NCBI RefSeq assembly: GCF_028682475.1
Contig: NZ_JANHLE010000011.1
Coordinates: 1-64,000 of the forward strand
Origin: Pseudomonas putida
GTDB taxonomy: Bacteria > Pseudomonadota > Gammaproteobacteria > Pseudomonadales > Pseudomonadaceae
Direction: 5' to 3'
DNA: 64,000 bases
Shown piece by piece: positions 48,452 to 57,015 of this stretch. Each line of letters begins with the position of its first letter. Position 1 is the stretch's first letter. The notes beneath the pieces were generated by a model that saw nothing but the letters and a program-made list of their open reading frames with translations, was not told where the DNA came from and searched no databases. The position numbers and the translations under genes are program-made.

Positions 48452-48658
48452 GGAGCTGCGACAGCGCCTGCGTTGATGCAGCGTGCCCTCGGTGAGTTGA
48501 GCTAGCCCTGCCGCGACAGCTTTCTGCTGCGCATTCTCGAAGATCTGTCACATCAGGAAATCGCCGAACGTCTGGATATTTCCCGCAGCCTGGTGGAAAA
48601 ACACATCGTCAATGCGATGAAACACTGCCGTGTGCGCATGCGTCAGTGGGAGTCCTGA
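48452..48658 (+). pseudogene. Remnant of a FecI-type ECF sigma factor (region 4 only)
   Basis: The reading frame gives MQRALGELS, an in-frame TAG at 48503-48505, then PCRDSFLLRILEDLSHQEIAERLDISRSLVEKHI followed by NAMKHCRVRMRQWES and a TGA at 48656-48658. This is the end of a FecI/FpvI-like sigma factor (region 4 helix-turn-helix). Region 2 and the N-terminus are absent: an in-frame TGA lies at 48449-48451, and no sigma region 2 pattern was seen before it. P. putida KT2440 carries an ECF sigma gene next to pvdR, so this looks like a decayed copy. Expression as a protein is unlikely. Confidence 0.78.
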
Positions 48659-48844
48659 TACGGGTGGATTACCGGGGACGTGTGAAAATTTCGTTGTGGC
48701 CGCGCTTGCTTTCTGTGGATTTCCCAACAACTATCAAGAAAGACCCTATATCCGGCGAAGTGCCCGCCACCAGCCTGTAGTTGAGTTTTTGGCGCAGTAA
48801 GGTCAAGGAACGTCACTAACGCTATCAAGCCTTGGTCATAGACG

Positions 48845-49330
48845 ATGCCAAACAAATCACTACGGATCCTGATTGCCGACGAGCATCCGATGCAATTGCT
48901 GCAGCTGGAGAAAATCCTCAATGGCATGGGCTACTATCGCATTGCTCCCGTCGAATCGTTTGAAGACTTGCAGCGCCTTGTGCAGAGCGCACTGCAGCCA
49001 TTCAACCTGCTGGTGGGCAATATAGACCTGGCCAGCCATGTCGGGGTCGACCTGGAGCGTTTCTGCCGGGGTAGCGTGCAGATCCAGCACGCCCTGCTGT
49101 ACCAGTCCCAGCACCTGAAAGTGCCGGCCATTCCCAGTGGCCAGCGCGAAGCGGTGAGTGTCAGCCTTCCCAAGGTCCCAGACGACGAGACCATGCATAC
49201 CTTCATGGCGATCATCGACTCGCCGAAAGTCATCGGGCAGCTGCCAGGTGTGTTCGAACGGACGCCTTCTGCGGGGTATTCACCGCGGCGAATGAGTTTT
49301 GCGCCGTCGATCTTTTCCCGTCAATCCTGA
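48845..49330 (+). CDS. Degenerate receiver-domain protein
   Basis: A 161-residue protein whose first 120 residues have the response-regulator receiver fold (ILIADEHPMQLLQLEKIL acid pair; LPKVP near residue 118 at the conserved Lys). The phospho-acceptor position is Asn59 (LLVGNIDL) rather than Asp, so normal phosphorylation is doubtful. The C-terminal 40 residues are unlike any output domain I recognise. No partner kinase is adjacent. Similar proteins in Pseudomonas resemble the receiver part of EAL-type regulators, but the function is unknown. Confidence 0.72.
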   Translation: MPNKSLRILIADEHPMQLLQLEKILNGMGYYRIAPVESFEDLQRLVQSALQPFNLLVGNIDLASHVGVDLERFCRGSVQIQHALLYQSQHLKVPAIPSGQREAVSVSLPKVPDDETMHTFMAIIDSPKVIGQLPGVFERTPSAGYSPRRMSFAPSIFSRQS

Positions 49331-49437
49331 GTCGTGGCATCAGCTGGCACATCCTTGCGGTGTGGTTTGCTATCCTCTGGCGTTCGCCCGGGCGCGCCGC
49401 AGAGCGCGTCGATGCCCATCGATTGACGGATGCCCTT

Positions 49438-50748
49438 ATGACAGCCACCACGCCTGCGCCAGCGCTACGCCTGACGCGCAGTGACCACAAAACCCTGAGC
49501 CTGGCGGCCTTGGGCGGCGCACTGGAAATCTACGATTTCATCATTTTCGTGTTCTTCGCCCTGACCCTCAGCCAGTTGTTCTTCCCGCCGCAGATGCCCG
49601 AATGGCTGCGCTTGTTGCAGAGTTTCGGGATCTTTGTCACCGGCTACCTGGCCAGGCCGCTGGGCGGAATCCTGATGGCGCACTTTGCCGACCACCTGGG
49701 ACGCAAGCAGGTGTTCAGCTTGAGTATCCTGATGATGGCCTTGCCGTGCCTGTTGATCGGGGTGATGCCGACCTACGCCGAAATCGGCTATTTCGCCCCG
49801 CTGATTCTGCTGGCGCTGCGGATTTTCCAGGGCGCAGCGGTAGGCGGCGAAGTGCCCAGTGCCTGGGTGTTCGTTGCCGAGCACGCACCGGCCGGACGGC
49901 GCGGCTATGCGCTGGGCTTCCTCCAGGCAGGGCTGACGTTCGGCTATCTGCTTGGCGCCTTGACGGCGACGCTGCTGGCGCAATTGTTCACCCCACAAGA
50001 GATCCTCGACTACGCCTGGCGCTTGCCGTTCCTGCTGGGTGGGGTGTTCGGGGTCATCGGCGTGTGGCTGCGCCGCTGGTTGAGCGAGACGCCGGTGTTC
50101 CTGGCCTTGCGCGAGCGCCGCGAGCAGCCGGTGGCATTTCCGTTGCGCACGGTGCTCAGTGAGCACCGGCGGGCGCTGATTCCTGCCGTGCTGTTGACCT
50201 GTGTGCTGACCTCGGCGGTGGTGGTGTTGGTGGTCATAACCCCGACGGTGATGCAGCAGCGCTTTGGCATGAGTGCCGGACACACCTTCGCCTTGAGCAG
50301 CATGGGCATCGTTTTTCTCAACATTGGTTGCGTGCTGGCCGGGCTGCTGGTCGACCGGGTCGGCGCCTGGCGCGCGCTGATGTTCTACAGTTTGCTGCTG
50401 CCGCTGGGCATTGGTGCTTTGTATGCGAGCCTGGTGGGTGGTTGGCAGTGGCCCGGGCTGGCCTATGCCCTGGCAGGATTGGCCTGTGGTGTGGTCGGTG
50501 TGGTGCCGTCGGTGATGGTCGGGCTGTTTCCGGCGTCGATCCGCGTGTCGGGGATTTCCTTTACCTACAACATCGCCTATGCACTGTGGGCCAGTACCAC
50601 GCCGCTGATGTTGATTGCGCTGATGCCGTGGAGTCCGTGGGTATGCGTGGTTTTCAGTCTGGTCATGGGTGTGGTCGGGCTGTTGACGGCGGTGTATTAC
50701 GGGGCGCGGGAAACGCTCGGGTTTGAGGATCAGGCCGTACGCTGCTGA
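49438..50748 (+). CDS. MFS transporter, metabolite:H+ symporter family
   Basis: A 436-residue protein with about 12 membrane helices. MHS-family signs are ALGGALEIYDFIIFVFF at the first helix, RPLGGILMAHFADHLGRKQ (loop 2-3) and the RIFQGAAVGGEVPSAWVFVAEHAP segment. Relatives carry organic acids, betaines or 2-oxoglutarate; the substrate here is unknown. The ATG at 49438-49440 is chosen as the first Met before the conserved part, giving normal family length; the frame is open 26 codons further upstream. A strong terminator follows. Confidence 0.87.
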   Translation: MTATTPAPALRLTRSDHKTLSLAALGGALEIYDFIIFVFFALTLSQLFFPPQMPEWLRLLQSFGIFVTGYLARPLGGILMAHFADHLGRKQVFSLSILMMALPCLLIGVMPTYAEIGYFAPLILLALRIFQGAAVGGEVPSAWVFVAEHAPAGRRGYALGFLQAGLTFGYLLGALTATLLAQLFTPQEILDYAWRLPFLLGGVFGVIGVWLRRWLSETPVFLALRERREQPVAFPLRTVLSEHRRALIPAVLLTCVLTSAVVVLVVITPTVMQQRFGMSAGHTFALSSMGIVFLNIGCVLAGLLVDRVGAWRALMFYSLLLPLGIGALYASLVGGWQWPGLAYALAGLACGVVGVVPSVMVGLFPASIRVSGISFTYNIAYALWASTTPLMLIALMPWSPWVCVVFSLVMGVVGLLTAVYYGARETLGFEDQAVRC

Positions 50749-50766
50749 CGCTAACCGATGTGCAAC

Positions 50767-50802
50767 AAAAAGCCCCCTGGCCGCCAGGCGAGGGGGCTTT
50801 TT
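50767..50802. terminator. Bidirectional terminator between MFS gene and etfQO
   Basis: AAAAAGCCCCC and GGGGGCTTTTT pair, with the extra ctggccgccagg-type inner stem, giving U tracts in both directions. It lies between convergent stops. Confidence 0.93.
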
Positions 50803-50816
50803 GTTGGCAGCCTGAT

Positions 50817-52481
50817 TTACATGTTCGGGTAAGTCGGACCACCAGCGCCTTCCGGCGTCACCCAGGTGATGTTCTGCGAAGGGTCCTTGATGTCACAGGT
50901 CTTGCAGTGCACACAGTTCTGGGCGTTGATCTGGAAGCGCTTGTTGCCGTCTTCCTGGGTCACCACCTCGTATACGCCAGCCGGGCAGTAGCGCTGGGCC
51001 GGTTCGTCATACAGCGGCAGGTTGGTGCCGATCGGGATGCTTGCGTCGGCCAGCTTCAGGTGGCAAGGCTGTTCTTCTTCATGGTTGGTGCTGGAGAGGA
51101 ACACCGAGCTGAGCTTGTCGAAGCTGAGCTTGCCATCGGGCTTCGGATAATCGATTTTCTTCGAGTCGGCAGCCAGCTTCAGGCAGGCGTAGTCCGGCTT
51201 GGTGTCGTGCAGGGTGAACGGCAGTTTGCCACCGAACCAGTTCTGGTCGAGGTAGTTGAACGCCGCGCCGAGCATCGGGCCGAACTTGTGCATGGCCGGG
51301 CCGAAGTTACGGCTGGAGAACAGCTCTTCATACAGCCAGCTGGCCTTGAAGGCTTCGACGTAGCTGTTGAGTTGATCGCCGCCTTCACCACCGGCCAGCA
51401 GGGCATCGGCCACTGCGTCGGCAGCGAGCATGCCGGACTTCATGGCCGTATGGCTACCCTTGATCTTGGCCACGTTCATGGTGCCCAGGTCGCAACCGAT
51501 CAAGGCGCCACCGGCGAAGACCATTTTCGGCAGCGAGTTCAAGCCGCCTTTGGCCAGGGCGCGGGCGCCATAGCTGATGCGCTTGCCGCCTTCGAGGTAC
51601 TGGCTGATCACCGGGTGGTGCTTGAGGCGCTGGAATTCGTCAAACGGCGACAGGTAAGCGTTGGAGTAGGACAGGTCGACGATCAGGCCAACCACCACCT
51701 GATTGTTTTCCAGGTGATAGAGGAACGAACCGCCGGTGTTTTCCTTGGCCATGACATCCAGTGGCCAGCCAGCGGTGTGCACAACCAGACCTTGCTCATG
51801 CTTGGCCGGATCGATTTCCCAGATTTCCTTCAGGCCGATGCCGTAGTGCTGAACGTCGGATTCGTTGTCCAGGTTGAAGCGTTTGATCAGTTGCTTGCCG
51901 ATGTGACCACGGCAGCCTTCGGCGAACAGGGTGTACTTGCCACGCAGTTCCATACCCGGGGTGTACAGGCCTTCTTTCGGGTTGCCTTCACGGTCGACAC
52001 CCAGGTCGCCGGTGATGATCCCGCGGACTACGCCGTTCTCGTCGAACAACGCTTCCTGGGCGGCGAAGCCCGGGTAGATCTCCACGCCCAGGTTCTCGGC
52101 CTGCTGGGCCAGCCAACGGCACAGGTTGCCCAGGGAGATGATGTAGTTGCCTTCGTTGTGCATGGTCTTGGGCACGAACAGGTCCGGGACCTTGACCGAG
52201 CTGCCAGCATCCTTGAGCACGTAGATGTCGTCGCGTTTGACTTCGGTGTTGAGCGGGGCGCCGAGCTCTTTCCAGTCCGGGAACAGTTCGTTCAGGGCAC
52301 GCGGTTCGAAAACCGCGCCGGAGAGGATGTGGGCACCGACTTCCGAGCCTTTCTCGACCACGCAGACGCTGATTTCGTTACCGGCTTCGGCGGCCTTCTG
52401 CTTCAGTCGGCAGGCGGCGGACAGGCCAGCCGGGCCAGCGCCGACAATGACCACGTCGAATTCCATGTATTCGCGTTCCAC
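50817..52481 (-). CDS. etfQO: Electron transfer flavoprotein-ubiquinone oxidoreductase
   Basis: A 554-residue enzyme moving electrons from reduced ETF to ubiquinone at the inner membrane. The N-terminal FAD motif is VVIVGAGPAGLSAACRL, the C-terminal [4Fe-4S] region is NCVHCKTCDIKDPSQNITWVTPEG with an earlier Cys in RYCPAGVYEV. The GTG at 52479-52481 (MEREYMEFD) is preferred: AGGAGA lies six bases upstream and 554 residues is the family length. It is divergent from etfBA with a PsrA-like box between. Confidence 0.95.
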   Translation of the reverse strand: MEREYMEFDVVIVGAGPAGLSAACRLKQKAAEAGNEISVCVVEKGSEVGAHILSGAVFEPRALNELFPDWKELGAPLNTEVKRDDIYVLKDAGSSVKVPDLFVPKTMHNEGNYIISLGNLCRWLAQQAENLGVEIYPGFAAQEALFDENGVVRGIITGDLGVDREGNPKEGLYTPGMELRGKYTLFAEGCRGHIGKQLIKRFNLDNESDVQHYGIGLKEIWEIDPAKHEQGLVVHTAGWPLDVMAKENTGGSFLYHLENNQVVVGLIVDLSYSNAYLSPFDEFQRLKHHPVISQYLEGGKRISYGARALAKGGLNSLPKMVFAGGALIGCDLGTMNVAKIKGSHTAMKSGMLAADAVADALLAGGEGGDQLNSYVEAFKASWLYEELFSSRNFGPAMHKFGPMLGAAFNYLDQNWFGGKLPFTLHDTKPDYACLKLAADSKKIDYPKPDGKLSFDKLSSVFLSSTNHEEEQPCHLKLADASIPIGTNLPLYDEPAQRYCPAGVYEVVTQEDGNKRFQINAQNCVHCKTCDIKDPSQNITWVTPEGAGGPTYPNM

Positions 52482-52636
52482 AGGTTCTCTCCTACTCAAG
52501 GCTCATCGGTTTTTCTTTGTTGGCGGGTGTCAGGCGGTCATTTTTTACTACGTGTAAGCTGTAGCTCGAGTGATGACGGACTACACCGCTTTCTCTTGGC
52601 CGCGCATTATATCTACACCACTCACGGGGTCCAATA

Positions 52637-52650
52637 CAAACGTTTGTTTG
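52637..52650. promoter_or_regulatory. Candidate PsrA box
   Basis: CAAAC-GTTT-GTTTG fits the published PsrA pattern (C/GAAAC, 2-4 nt, GTTTG/C) exactly. PsrA is a fatty-acid-responsive TetR regulator, and etf genes are among its reported targets in P. aeruginosa. The site also contains the palindrome CAAACGTTTG. Confidence 0.7.
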
Positions 52651-52696
52651 AATTTGCCGCAGGCCAGTAAAATCAAAGACGCACGGCGTGAATCTG

Positions 52697-52738
52697 ACCG
52701 GTTTGCCGTATTGACCGGATTGGGCGTTACGGTCAAGA
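52697..52738. repeat. Three TGACCG units upstream of etfB
   Basis: TGACCGG occurs at 52697-52703 and 52714-52720 as direct repeats 17 bp apart, and CGGTCAA at 52732-52738 is an inverted copy that pairs with TTGACCG at 52713-52719. Binding protein unknown. Confidence 0.4.
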
Positions 52739-53026
52739 TACGAGCGGTTTTGCGCTCGCCGTAGGCTGACCGCCGGATGCAGGTGCACCCCTAAAAACCA
52801 GGCGAAAAGCAGGGCAGCTGGGCCGCGGGCCGCTTTGTAGTGGAGTTTACACACCACGACAGAAAATGACTCACGGGTTTTGCTGCTGCAAGGTCGAATT
52901 GGGACTGCTGGGTCAGGGTTAAATTCTATCGGCTGCAATCGTTTTTAGAGGTGCCCTTGTACCCACGCGCAATCGCCGGGTTTGCCCCAGGCGACATTCT
53001 TTTCACCGGAGAGTAACGAGGAATCC

Positions 53027-53776
53027 ATGAAGGTTCTTGTAGCTGTCAAACGAGTGGTCGACTATAACGTCAAGGTTCGCGTCAAGGCGGACAACTCCGG
53101 CGTCGACCTTGCTAACGTCAAGATGTCCATGAACCCCTTCTGCGAAATCGCCGTAGAAGAAGCCGTACGCCTGAAAGAAAAGGGCGTTGCGAGCGAGATC
53201 GTCGTCGTTACCGTCGGCCCGGCCACTGCCCAGGAGCAACTGCGTACCGCCCTGGCACTGGGTGCCGACCGTGCCGTGCTGGTCGAGTCCGCTGAAGAGC
53301 TGACCTCGCTGGCCGTGGCCAAACTGCTCAAGGCTGTGGTCGACAAAGAGCAGCCGCAGCTGGTGATCCTTGGCAAGCAAGCGATCGACAGCGACAACAA
53401 CCAGACCGGCCAGATGCTGGCGGCGCTGACCGGCTTCGCGCAAGGCACTTTCGCCTCCAAGGTTGAAGTGGCTGGCGACAAGGTCAACGTCACCCGTGAG
53501 ATCGACGGCGGTCTGCAGACCGTGGCACTCAACCTGCCAGCAATCGTCACCACCGACCTGCGTCTGAACGAGCCGCGCTACGCGTCGCTGCCGAACATCA
53601 TGAAGGCCAAGAAAAAGCCGCTGGAAACCGTTACTCCAGACGCGCTGGGCGTTTCCACCGCCTCCACCAACAAGACCCTGAAAGTCGAAGCGCCAGCTGC
53701 ACGCAGCGCGGGTATCAAGGTCAAGTCGGTTGCTGAACTGGTCGAGAAACTGAAGAACGAGGCGAAGGTAATCTAA
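53027..53776 (+). CDS. etfB: Electron transfer flavoprotein beta subunit
   Basis: A 249-residue subunit that binds AMP and docks dehydrogenases. It begins [20 protein letters not shown], and the ETF-beta signature ([17 protein letters not shown]...[16 protein letters not shown]) is clear. The ATG at 53027 has ACGAGGA upstream; the frame is open 15 codons earlier but these are not conserved. etfA follows directly after the stop codon. Confidence 0.96.
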   Translation: MKVLVAVKRVVDYNVKVRVKADNSGVDLANVKMSMNPFCEIAVEEAVRLKEKGVASEIVVVTVGPATAQEQLRTALALGADRAVLVESAEELTSLAVAKLLKAVVDKEQPQLVILGKQAIDSDNNQTGQMLAALTGFAQGTFASKVEVAGDKVNVTREIDGGLQTVALNLPAIVTTDLRLNEPRYASLPNIMKAKKKPLETVTPDALGVSTASTNKTLKVEAPAARSAGIKVKSVAELVEKLKNEAKVI

Positions 53777-54706
53777 ATGACTATCCTGGTTATCGCTGAA
53801 CACGAAAACGGTGCCGTTGCCCCGGCCACCCTGAACACTGTTGCTGCTGCCGCTAAAATCGGTGGCGACATCCACGTGCTGGTCGCTGGCCAGAATGTCG
53901 GTGGTGTTGCTGAAGCTGCAGCCAAGATCGCTGGCGTTGCCAAGGTGCTGGTTGCCGACAACGCCGCTTACGCCCATCAACTGCCAGAGAACGTTGCTCC
54001 GCTGGTAGCCGAGCTGGGCAAGGGCTACAGCCACGTGCTGGCACCTGCCACTTCCAACGGCAAGAACATCCTGCCACGCGTTGCAGCGCTGCTGGACGTC
54101 GACCAGATCTCCGAAATCATCTCGGTGGAATCGGCTGACACCTTCAAGCGTCCGATCTATGCCGGTAACGCCATTGCCACTGTGCAGTCGAGCGCTGCCG
54201 TCAAGGTCATCACCGTGCGTGCCACCGGCTTTGATGCCGTTGCTGCTGAAGGTGGTTCGGCTGCGGTTGAAGCGGTTGCTGCTGCTCACGACGCTGGTAA
54301 GTCGGCGTTCGTTGGCGAAGAGCTGGCCAAGTCCGATCGTCCTGAGCTGACCGCTGCCAAGATCGTCGTTTCCGGCGGCCGCGGCATGCAGAACGGTGAC
54401 AACTTCAAGCACCTGTACGCCCTGGCTGACAAGCTCGGCGCTGCTGTCGGCGCTTCGCGCGCTGCCGTTGACGCAGGTTTCGTACCGAACGACATGCAGG
54501 TCGGTCAGACCGGCAAGATCGTTGCGCCACAGCTGTACATTGCCGTCGGTATCTCCGGCGCGATCCAGCACCTGGCCGGCATGAAAGACTCCAAAGTGAT
54601 CGTTGCGATCAACAAGGACGAAGAAGCGCCGATCTTCCAGGTGGCCGATTACGGCCTGGTCGCTGACCTGTTCGAAGCCATCCCTGAGCTGGAGAAGCTG
54701 GTTTAA
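53777..54706 (+). CDS. etfA: Electron transfer flavoprotein alpha subunit
   Basis: A 309-residue FAD-binding subunit. The C-terminal FAD region is [16 protein letters not shown], followed by [41 protein letters not shown]. Together with EtfB it collects electrons from acyl-CoA and other dehydrogenases and passes them to EtfQO encoded on the other strand. It starts at the base after the etfB stop. Confidence 0.96.
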   Translation: MTILVIAEHENGAVAPATLNTVAAAAKIGGDIHVLVAGQNVGGVAEAAAKIAGVAKVLVADNAAYAHQLPENVAPLVAELGKGYSHVLAPATSNGKNILPRVAALLDVDQISEIISVESADTFKRPIYAGNAIATVQSSAAVKVITVRATGFDAVAAEGGSAAVEAVAAAHDAGKSAFVGEELAKSDRPELTAAKIVVSGGRGMQNGDNFKHLYALADKLGAAVGASRAAVDAGFVPNDMQVGQTGKIVAPQLYIAVGISGAIQHLAGMKDSKVIVAINKDEEAPIFQVADYGLVADLFEAIPELEKLV

Positions 54707-54729
54707 TCCAGCCGCTTCACTTATAAAAG

Positions 54730-54789
54730 AGCCCGATCCGTTCGGGCTGCGCAAGCCAGTCTTGTGCAGCTCGATTGATCGGGCTTTTT
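54730..54789 (+). terminator. Terminator after etfA
   Basis: AGCCCGATC (54730-54738) pairs with GATCGGGCT (54777-54785), followed by a run of five T. An inner alternative stem (GCCCGATCCGTTCGGGC) is also possible. Confidence 0.7.
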
Positions 54790-54820
54790 CATTCAGGGTA
54801 TTAAGGGTGGGAGTGATTGC

Positions 54821-55645
54821 ATGGGATGGCATGGCCGAATCAACACGGCGCTGGTTTTCGCTACGCTAGTGATGCCGTTGTCGGCGTGGGCCGTGGGTAA
54901 GTGCGAACGGCTGGTGGCTACCGGCAGCCCTGATGCTCCGCCTTATTCCTGGCGTGACCCGCAAGATCCCAAACACCTGATCGGCGCCAACGTCGATCTG
55001 TTCAAACAAGTTGCTGGCGAGCTGGGCCTGAAGGTTGAAGTGCTTGATAGCGGAACGCGCAACCAGGCGCTGGAAGAAGTGCGCAGCGGTCGTGTGGATC
55101 TGCTGATTGACTCACCCTTCGCGGTGGCCGAGCTCACTACGGTGGACTATGTCCACCCATCGTTGTTAAACAACGAGTACGTAGTCTGGACTCGCCACGA
55201 CTCGTCGCTGGTCTACGACACCTTGTCCGATCTGCGCGAGCACCAGGGCAGTGTTTCGGAAAAAGCCCGCCTTACCCCGGAATTTTCAGCCTACGCCAAG
55301 AGTCAGTTGCGGCTTGCGCCAGCGCAGAATCTGACCCAGGCGTTTCAGAAACTGTTGCTTGGTCAGGTCGACTATGTGCTGGCCGGACGATACGCCGGTA
55401 TGGCCATGGCCCAGACCCTGGGCATGAGCAATGCGTTGATCGCCCGTGGCTTGCCCTTGGACCGTCCTGGTTTGTACCTAGCCTTGTCGCATAATTCGGC
55501 ATGCAATGACGCTTGGTTGCGCGGACAACTGGCAAAAAAGCTGACAGAATTGCCGGCCTCCGGCGTGTCCCAGGCGGTGCTGCAACGCAATGTCGAGCGC
55601 TGGAAGGCGCAGATGCAGGTACCGCTGGATGCCCCTAATCAGTAG
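54821..55645 (+). CDS. Family 3 periplasmic solute-binding protein
   Basis: A 274-residue protein with an N-terminal signal (TALVFATLVMPLSAWAVG) and the SBP_bac_3 fold (SPDAPPYSWRDPQDP...NVDLFKQVAGELGLKVEVL; SGRVDLLIDSPFAVAE). Two cysteines (KCERL and NSACNDAW) may form a disulfide. No permease is nearby. It is followed after 9 bp by a lipoprotein gene, so the three genes to 56814 may be cotranscribed. Confidence 0.85.
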   Translation: MGWHGRINTALVFATLVMPLSAWAVGKCERLVATGSPDAPPYSWRDPQDPKHLIGANVDLFKQVAGELGLKVEVLDSGTRNQALEEVRSGRVDLLIDSPFAVAELTTVDYVHPSLLNNEYVVWTRHDSSLVYDTLSDLREHQGSVSEKARLTPEFSAYAKSQLRLAPAQNLTQAFQKLLLGQVDYVLAGRYAGMAMAQTLGMSNALIARGLPLDRPGLYLALSHNSACNDAWLRGQLAKKLTELPASGVSQAVLQRNVERWKAQMQVPLDAPNQ

Positions 55646-55654
55646 GAAGATTGC

Positions 55655-56008
55655 GTGAGAACTCATTCACTATTCGCCGCCCTGGCGCTGCTGGCCCTGG
55701 CCGGATGCGCCAATGACCCGGCCCCCAATGAACAGCTGCGCCTGTCCGAGCAGGCGCTGGCGCAGGCCAAGGCCGTCGGTGCGACCGATGAAGTGGCAGA
55801 ACTGAAGCTGGCCGAAGACAAAATGGCCCGGGCCCAGGTCAACATGAGCCATGAAGCCTATCGCGATGCACGCATGCGCGCCGAACAGGCCGAGCTCGAC
55901 GCACGCCTGGCCGAGGCGCGGGTGTTGACCAGCAAAAGCAAAGAGCAGCTCGACCTGCTGCAATCGCGGGTCAATCGCCTGCGTAAACAGTTGGGAGAAC
56001 AGCCGTGA
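55655..56008 (+). CDS. DUF4398 lipoprotein
   Basis: A 117-residue lipoprotein with a lipobox LAGC at residue 18. The mature part is a highly charged coiled-coil (SEQALAQAKAVGATDEVAELKLAEDKMARA), as in DUF4398. The start is GTG. The stop overlaps the next gene's GTG (GTGA), so it is coupled to the OmpA-like gene. Confidence 0.85.
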   Translation: MRTHSLFAALALLALAGCANDPAPNEQLRLSEQALAQAKAVGATDEVAELKLAEDKMARAQVNMSHEAYRDARMRAEQAELDARLAEARVLTSKSKEQLDLLQSRVNRLRKQLGEQP

Positions 56009-56814
56009 GTTCGATCAAACCTATGGCCGCCTTGTTGCTGCTCGGACTCGTCGGTCTGCAGGGTTGCGCCAGTCAGCGCAGCGAGACGGCGCTGGATGAA
56101 GCGACAGCCAAATTCCAGACCGTCAAGGACGATTCCGATGTGCTGCGCAGTGCGCCGCGCGATGTCATTCGCGCGGGTGAGTCGTTGGCGCGTGCCGATC
56201 GGCTGTCCAGCTACTTCGGGACCGGTGCCGATGTGCGCCACTATGCCTACCTGAGCCAGCGCTACAGTGATATTGCCCGTGAGCACAGCAATCTGGTGCT
56301 CAACCAGGAGCGTCTGGCCAAGCTTGAGCTTGAGCGTCAACGCCTGCAGCTGGCGCTGCGTGAGGCCAAGCTTGCCAGTGTGCAGCAGCAGGGCAAGTGG
56401 CTGGAGGCGCAGATTGTCAGCCTGGCTACCACCCAGAGTGATCGCGGCCTGGTCATGACCCTGGGCGATGTACTGTTCGATACAGGTCGCGCCGAGTTGA
56501 AGAACTCGGCCAATCGAACCGTGCTCAAGCTCGTGCAGTTCCTGCAACTCAACCCCAAGCGTGTCGTGCGTATCGAGGGTTACACCGACAGCACCGGTGC
56601 TGCGGAGGACAACCTCAAGTTGTCCCGCGACCGGGCGCAGGCGGTGGCGGATATGCTGGTCGACCTGGGAGTCGACGAAAAGCGCATTCAGGTCGAAGGA
56701 TATGGCGACCAGTACCCGGTCGAAGCCAATGCTTCGGAGCGGGGCAGGGCGCAGAACCGGCGGGTCGAGATCGTCTTTTCCGACGAGAAGGGCAAGCTTG
56801 GCGCAGCGCGCTAA
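56005..56814 (+). CDS. OmpA-family lipoprotein with DUF4398 region
   Basis: A 269-residue lipoprotein (lipobox GLQGC). The middle has DUF4398-like helices (RDVIRAGESLARADRLSSYFGTGADVRHYAYLSQRYSDIA), and the C-terminus is an OmpA peptidoglycan-binding domain (VLFDTGRAELKNSAN...RIEGYTDSTGAAEDNLKLSRDRAQAVADML). It probably ties the outer membrane to the cell wall. It starts with GTG overlapping the stop of the upstream gene. Confidence 0.9.
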   Translation: MSSIKPMAALLLLGLVGLQGCASQRSETALDEATAKFQTVKDDSDVLRSAPRDVIRAGESLARADRLSSYFGTGADVRHYAYLSQRYSDIAREHSNLVLNQERLAKLELERQRLQLALREAKLASVQQQGKWLEAQIVSLATTQSDRGLVMTLGDVLFDTGRAELKNSANRTVLKLVQFLQLNPKRVVRIEGYTDSTGAAEDNLKLSRDRAQAVADMLVDLGVDEKRIQVEGYGDQYPVEANASERGRAQNRRVEIVFSDEKGKLGAAR

Positions 56815-56823
56815 CACCCTCTG

Positions 56824-56859
56824 AAAAGCCCGGTGAGTGCCGCTCACCGGGCTTTTTTA
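56824..56859. terminator. Terminator after OmpA-like gene
   Basis: AAAAGCCCGGTGAG pairs with CTCACCGGGCTTTT, followed by T residues. The A tract upstream makes it active in both directions. Confidence 0.92.
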
Positions 56860-56959
56860 TGGGCGTCAGAAAGTGGCGGCAGGGGGCTGTCACACAACTG
56901 TATTGTCGACTATTCTGCAATCTGTCCCAGTACACTTTGCAACTGTTCCGGTATTCTGG

Positions 56960-56972
56960 CTCGAACTTCGAG
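56960..56972. promoter_or_regulatory. Palindrome upstream of the MocR gene
   Basis: CTCGAA-C-TTCGAG is a perfect 13-bp palindrome 44-56 bp before the MocR-type regulator. MocR/GntR proteins often bind near their own promoters. The assignment is inference. Confidence 0.35.
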
Positions 56973-57015
56973 TCGTACAAAAATAACTACATTGCCTGCG
57001 TGTCGAGAACCGATC

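Larger units (their letters stand above)
48277..48844. other. Region between pvdR and the receiver-like gene
   Basis: 568 bp containing the IS box of the pvdRT-opmQ operon (48352-48375) and a decayed sigma-factor fragment (48452-48658). The remaining roughly 185 bp before 48845 show no gene. Confidence 0.7.
52482..53026. other. Divergent regulatory region between etfQO and etfB
   Basis: 545 bp without a gene. It holds a perfect PsrA-type box (52637-52650), three TGACCG units (52697-52738) and presumably promoters for both operons. Confidence 0.7.

Noticed and set aside
48845..49330. Complete response regulator
   Set aside because: There is no output domain, and the phospho-Asp position is Asn, so it is described as a degenerate receiver.
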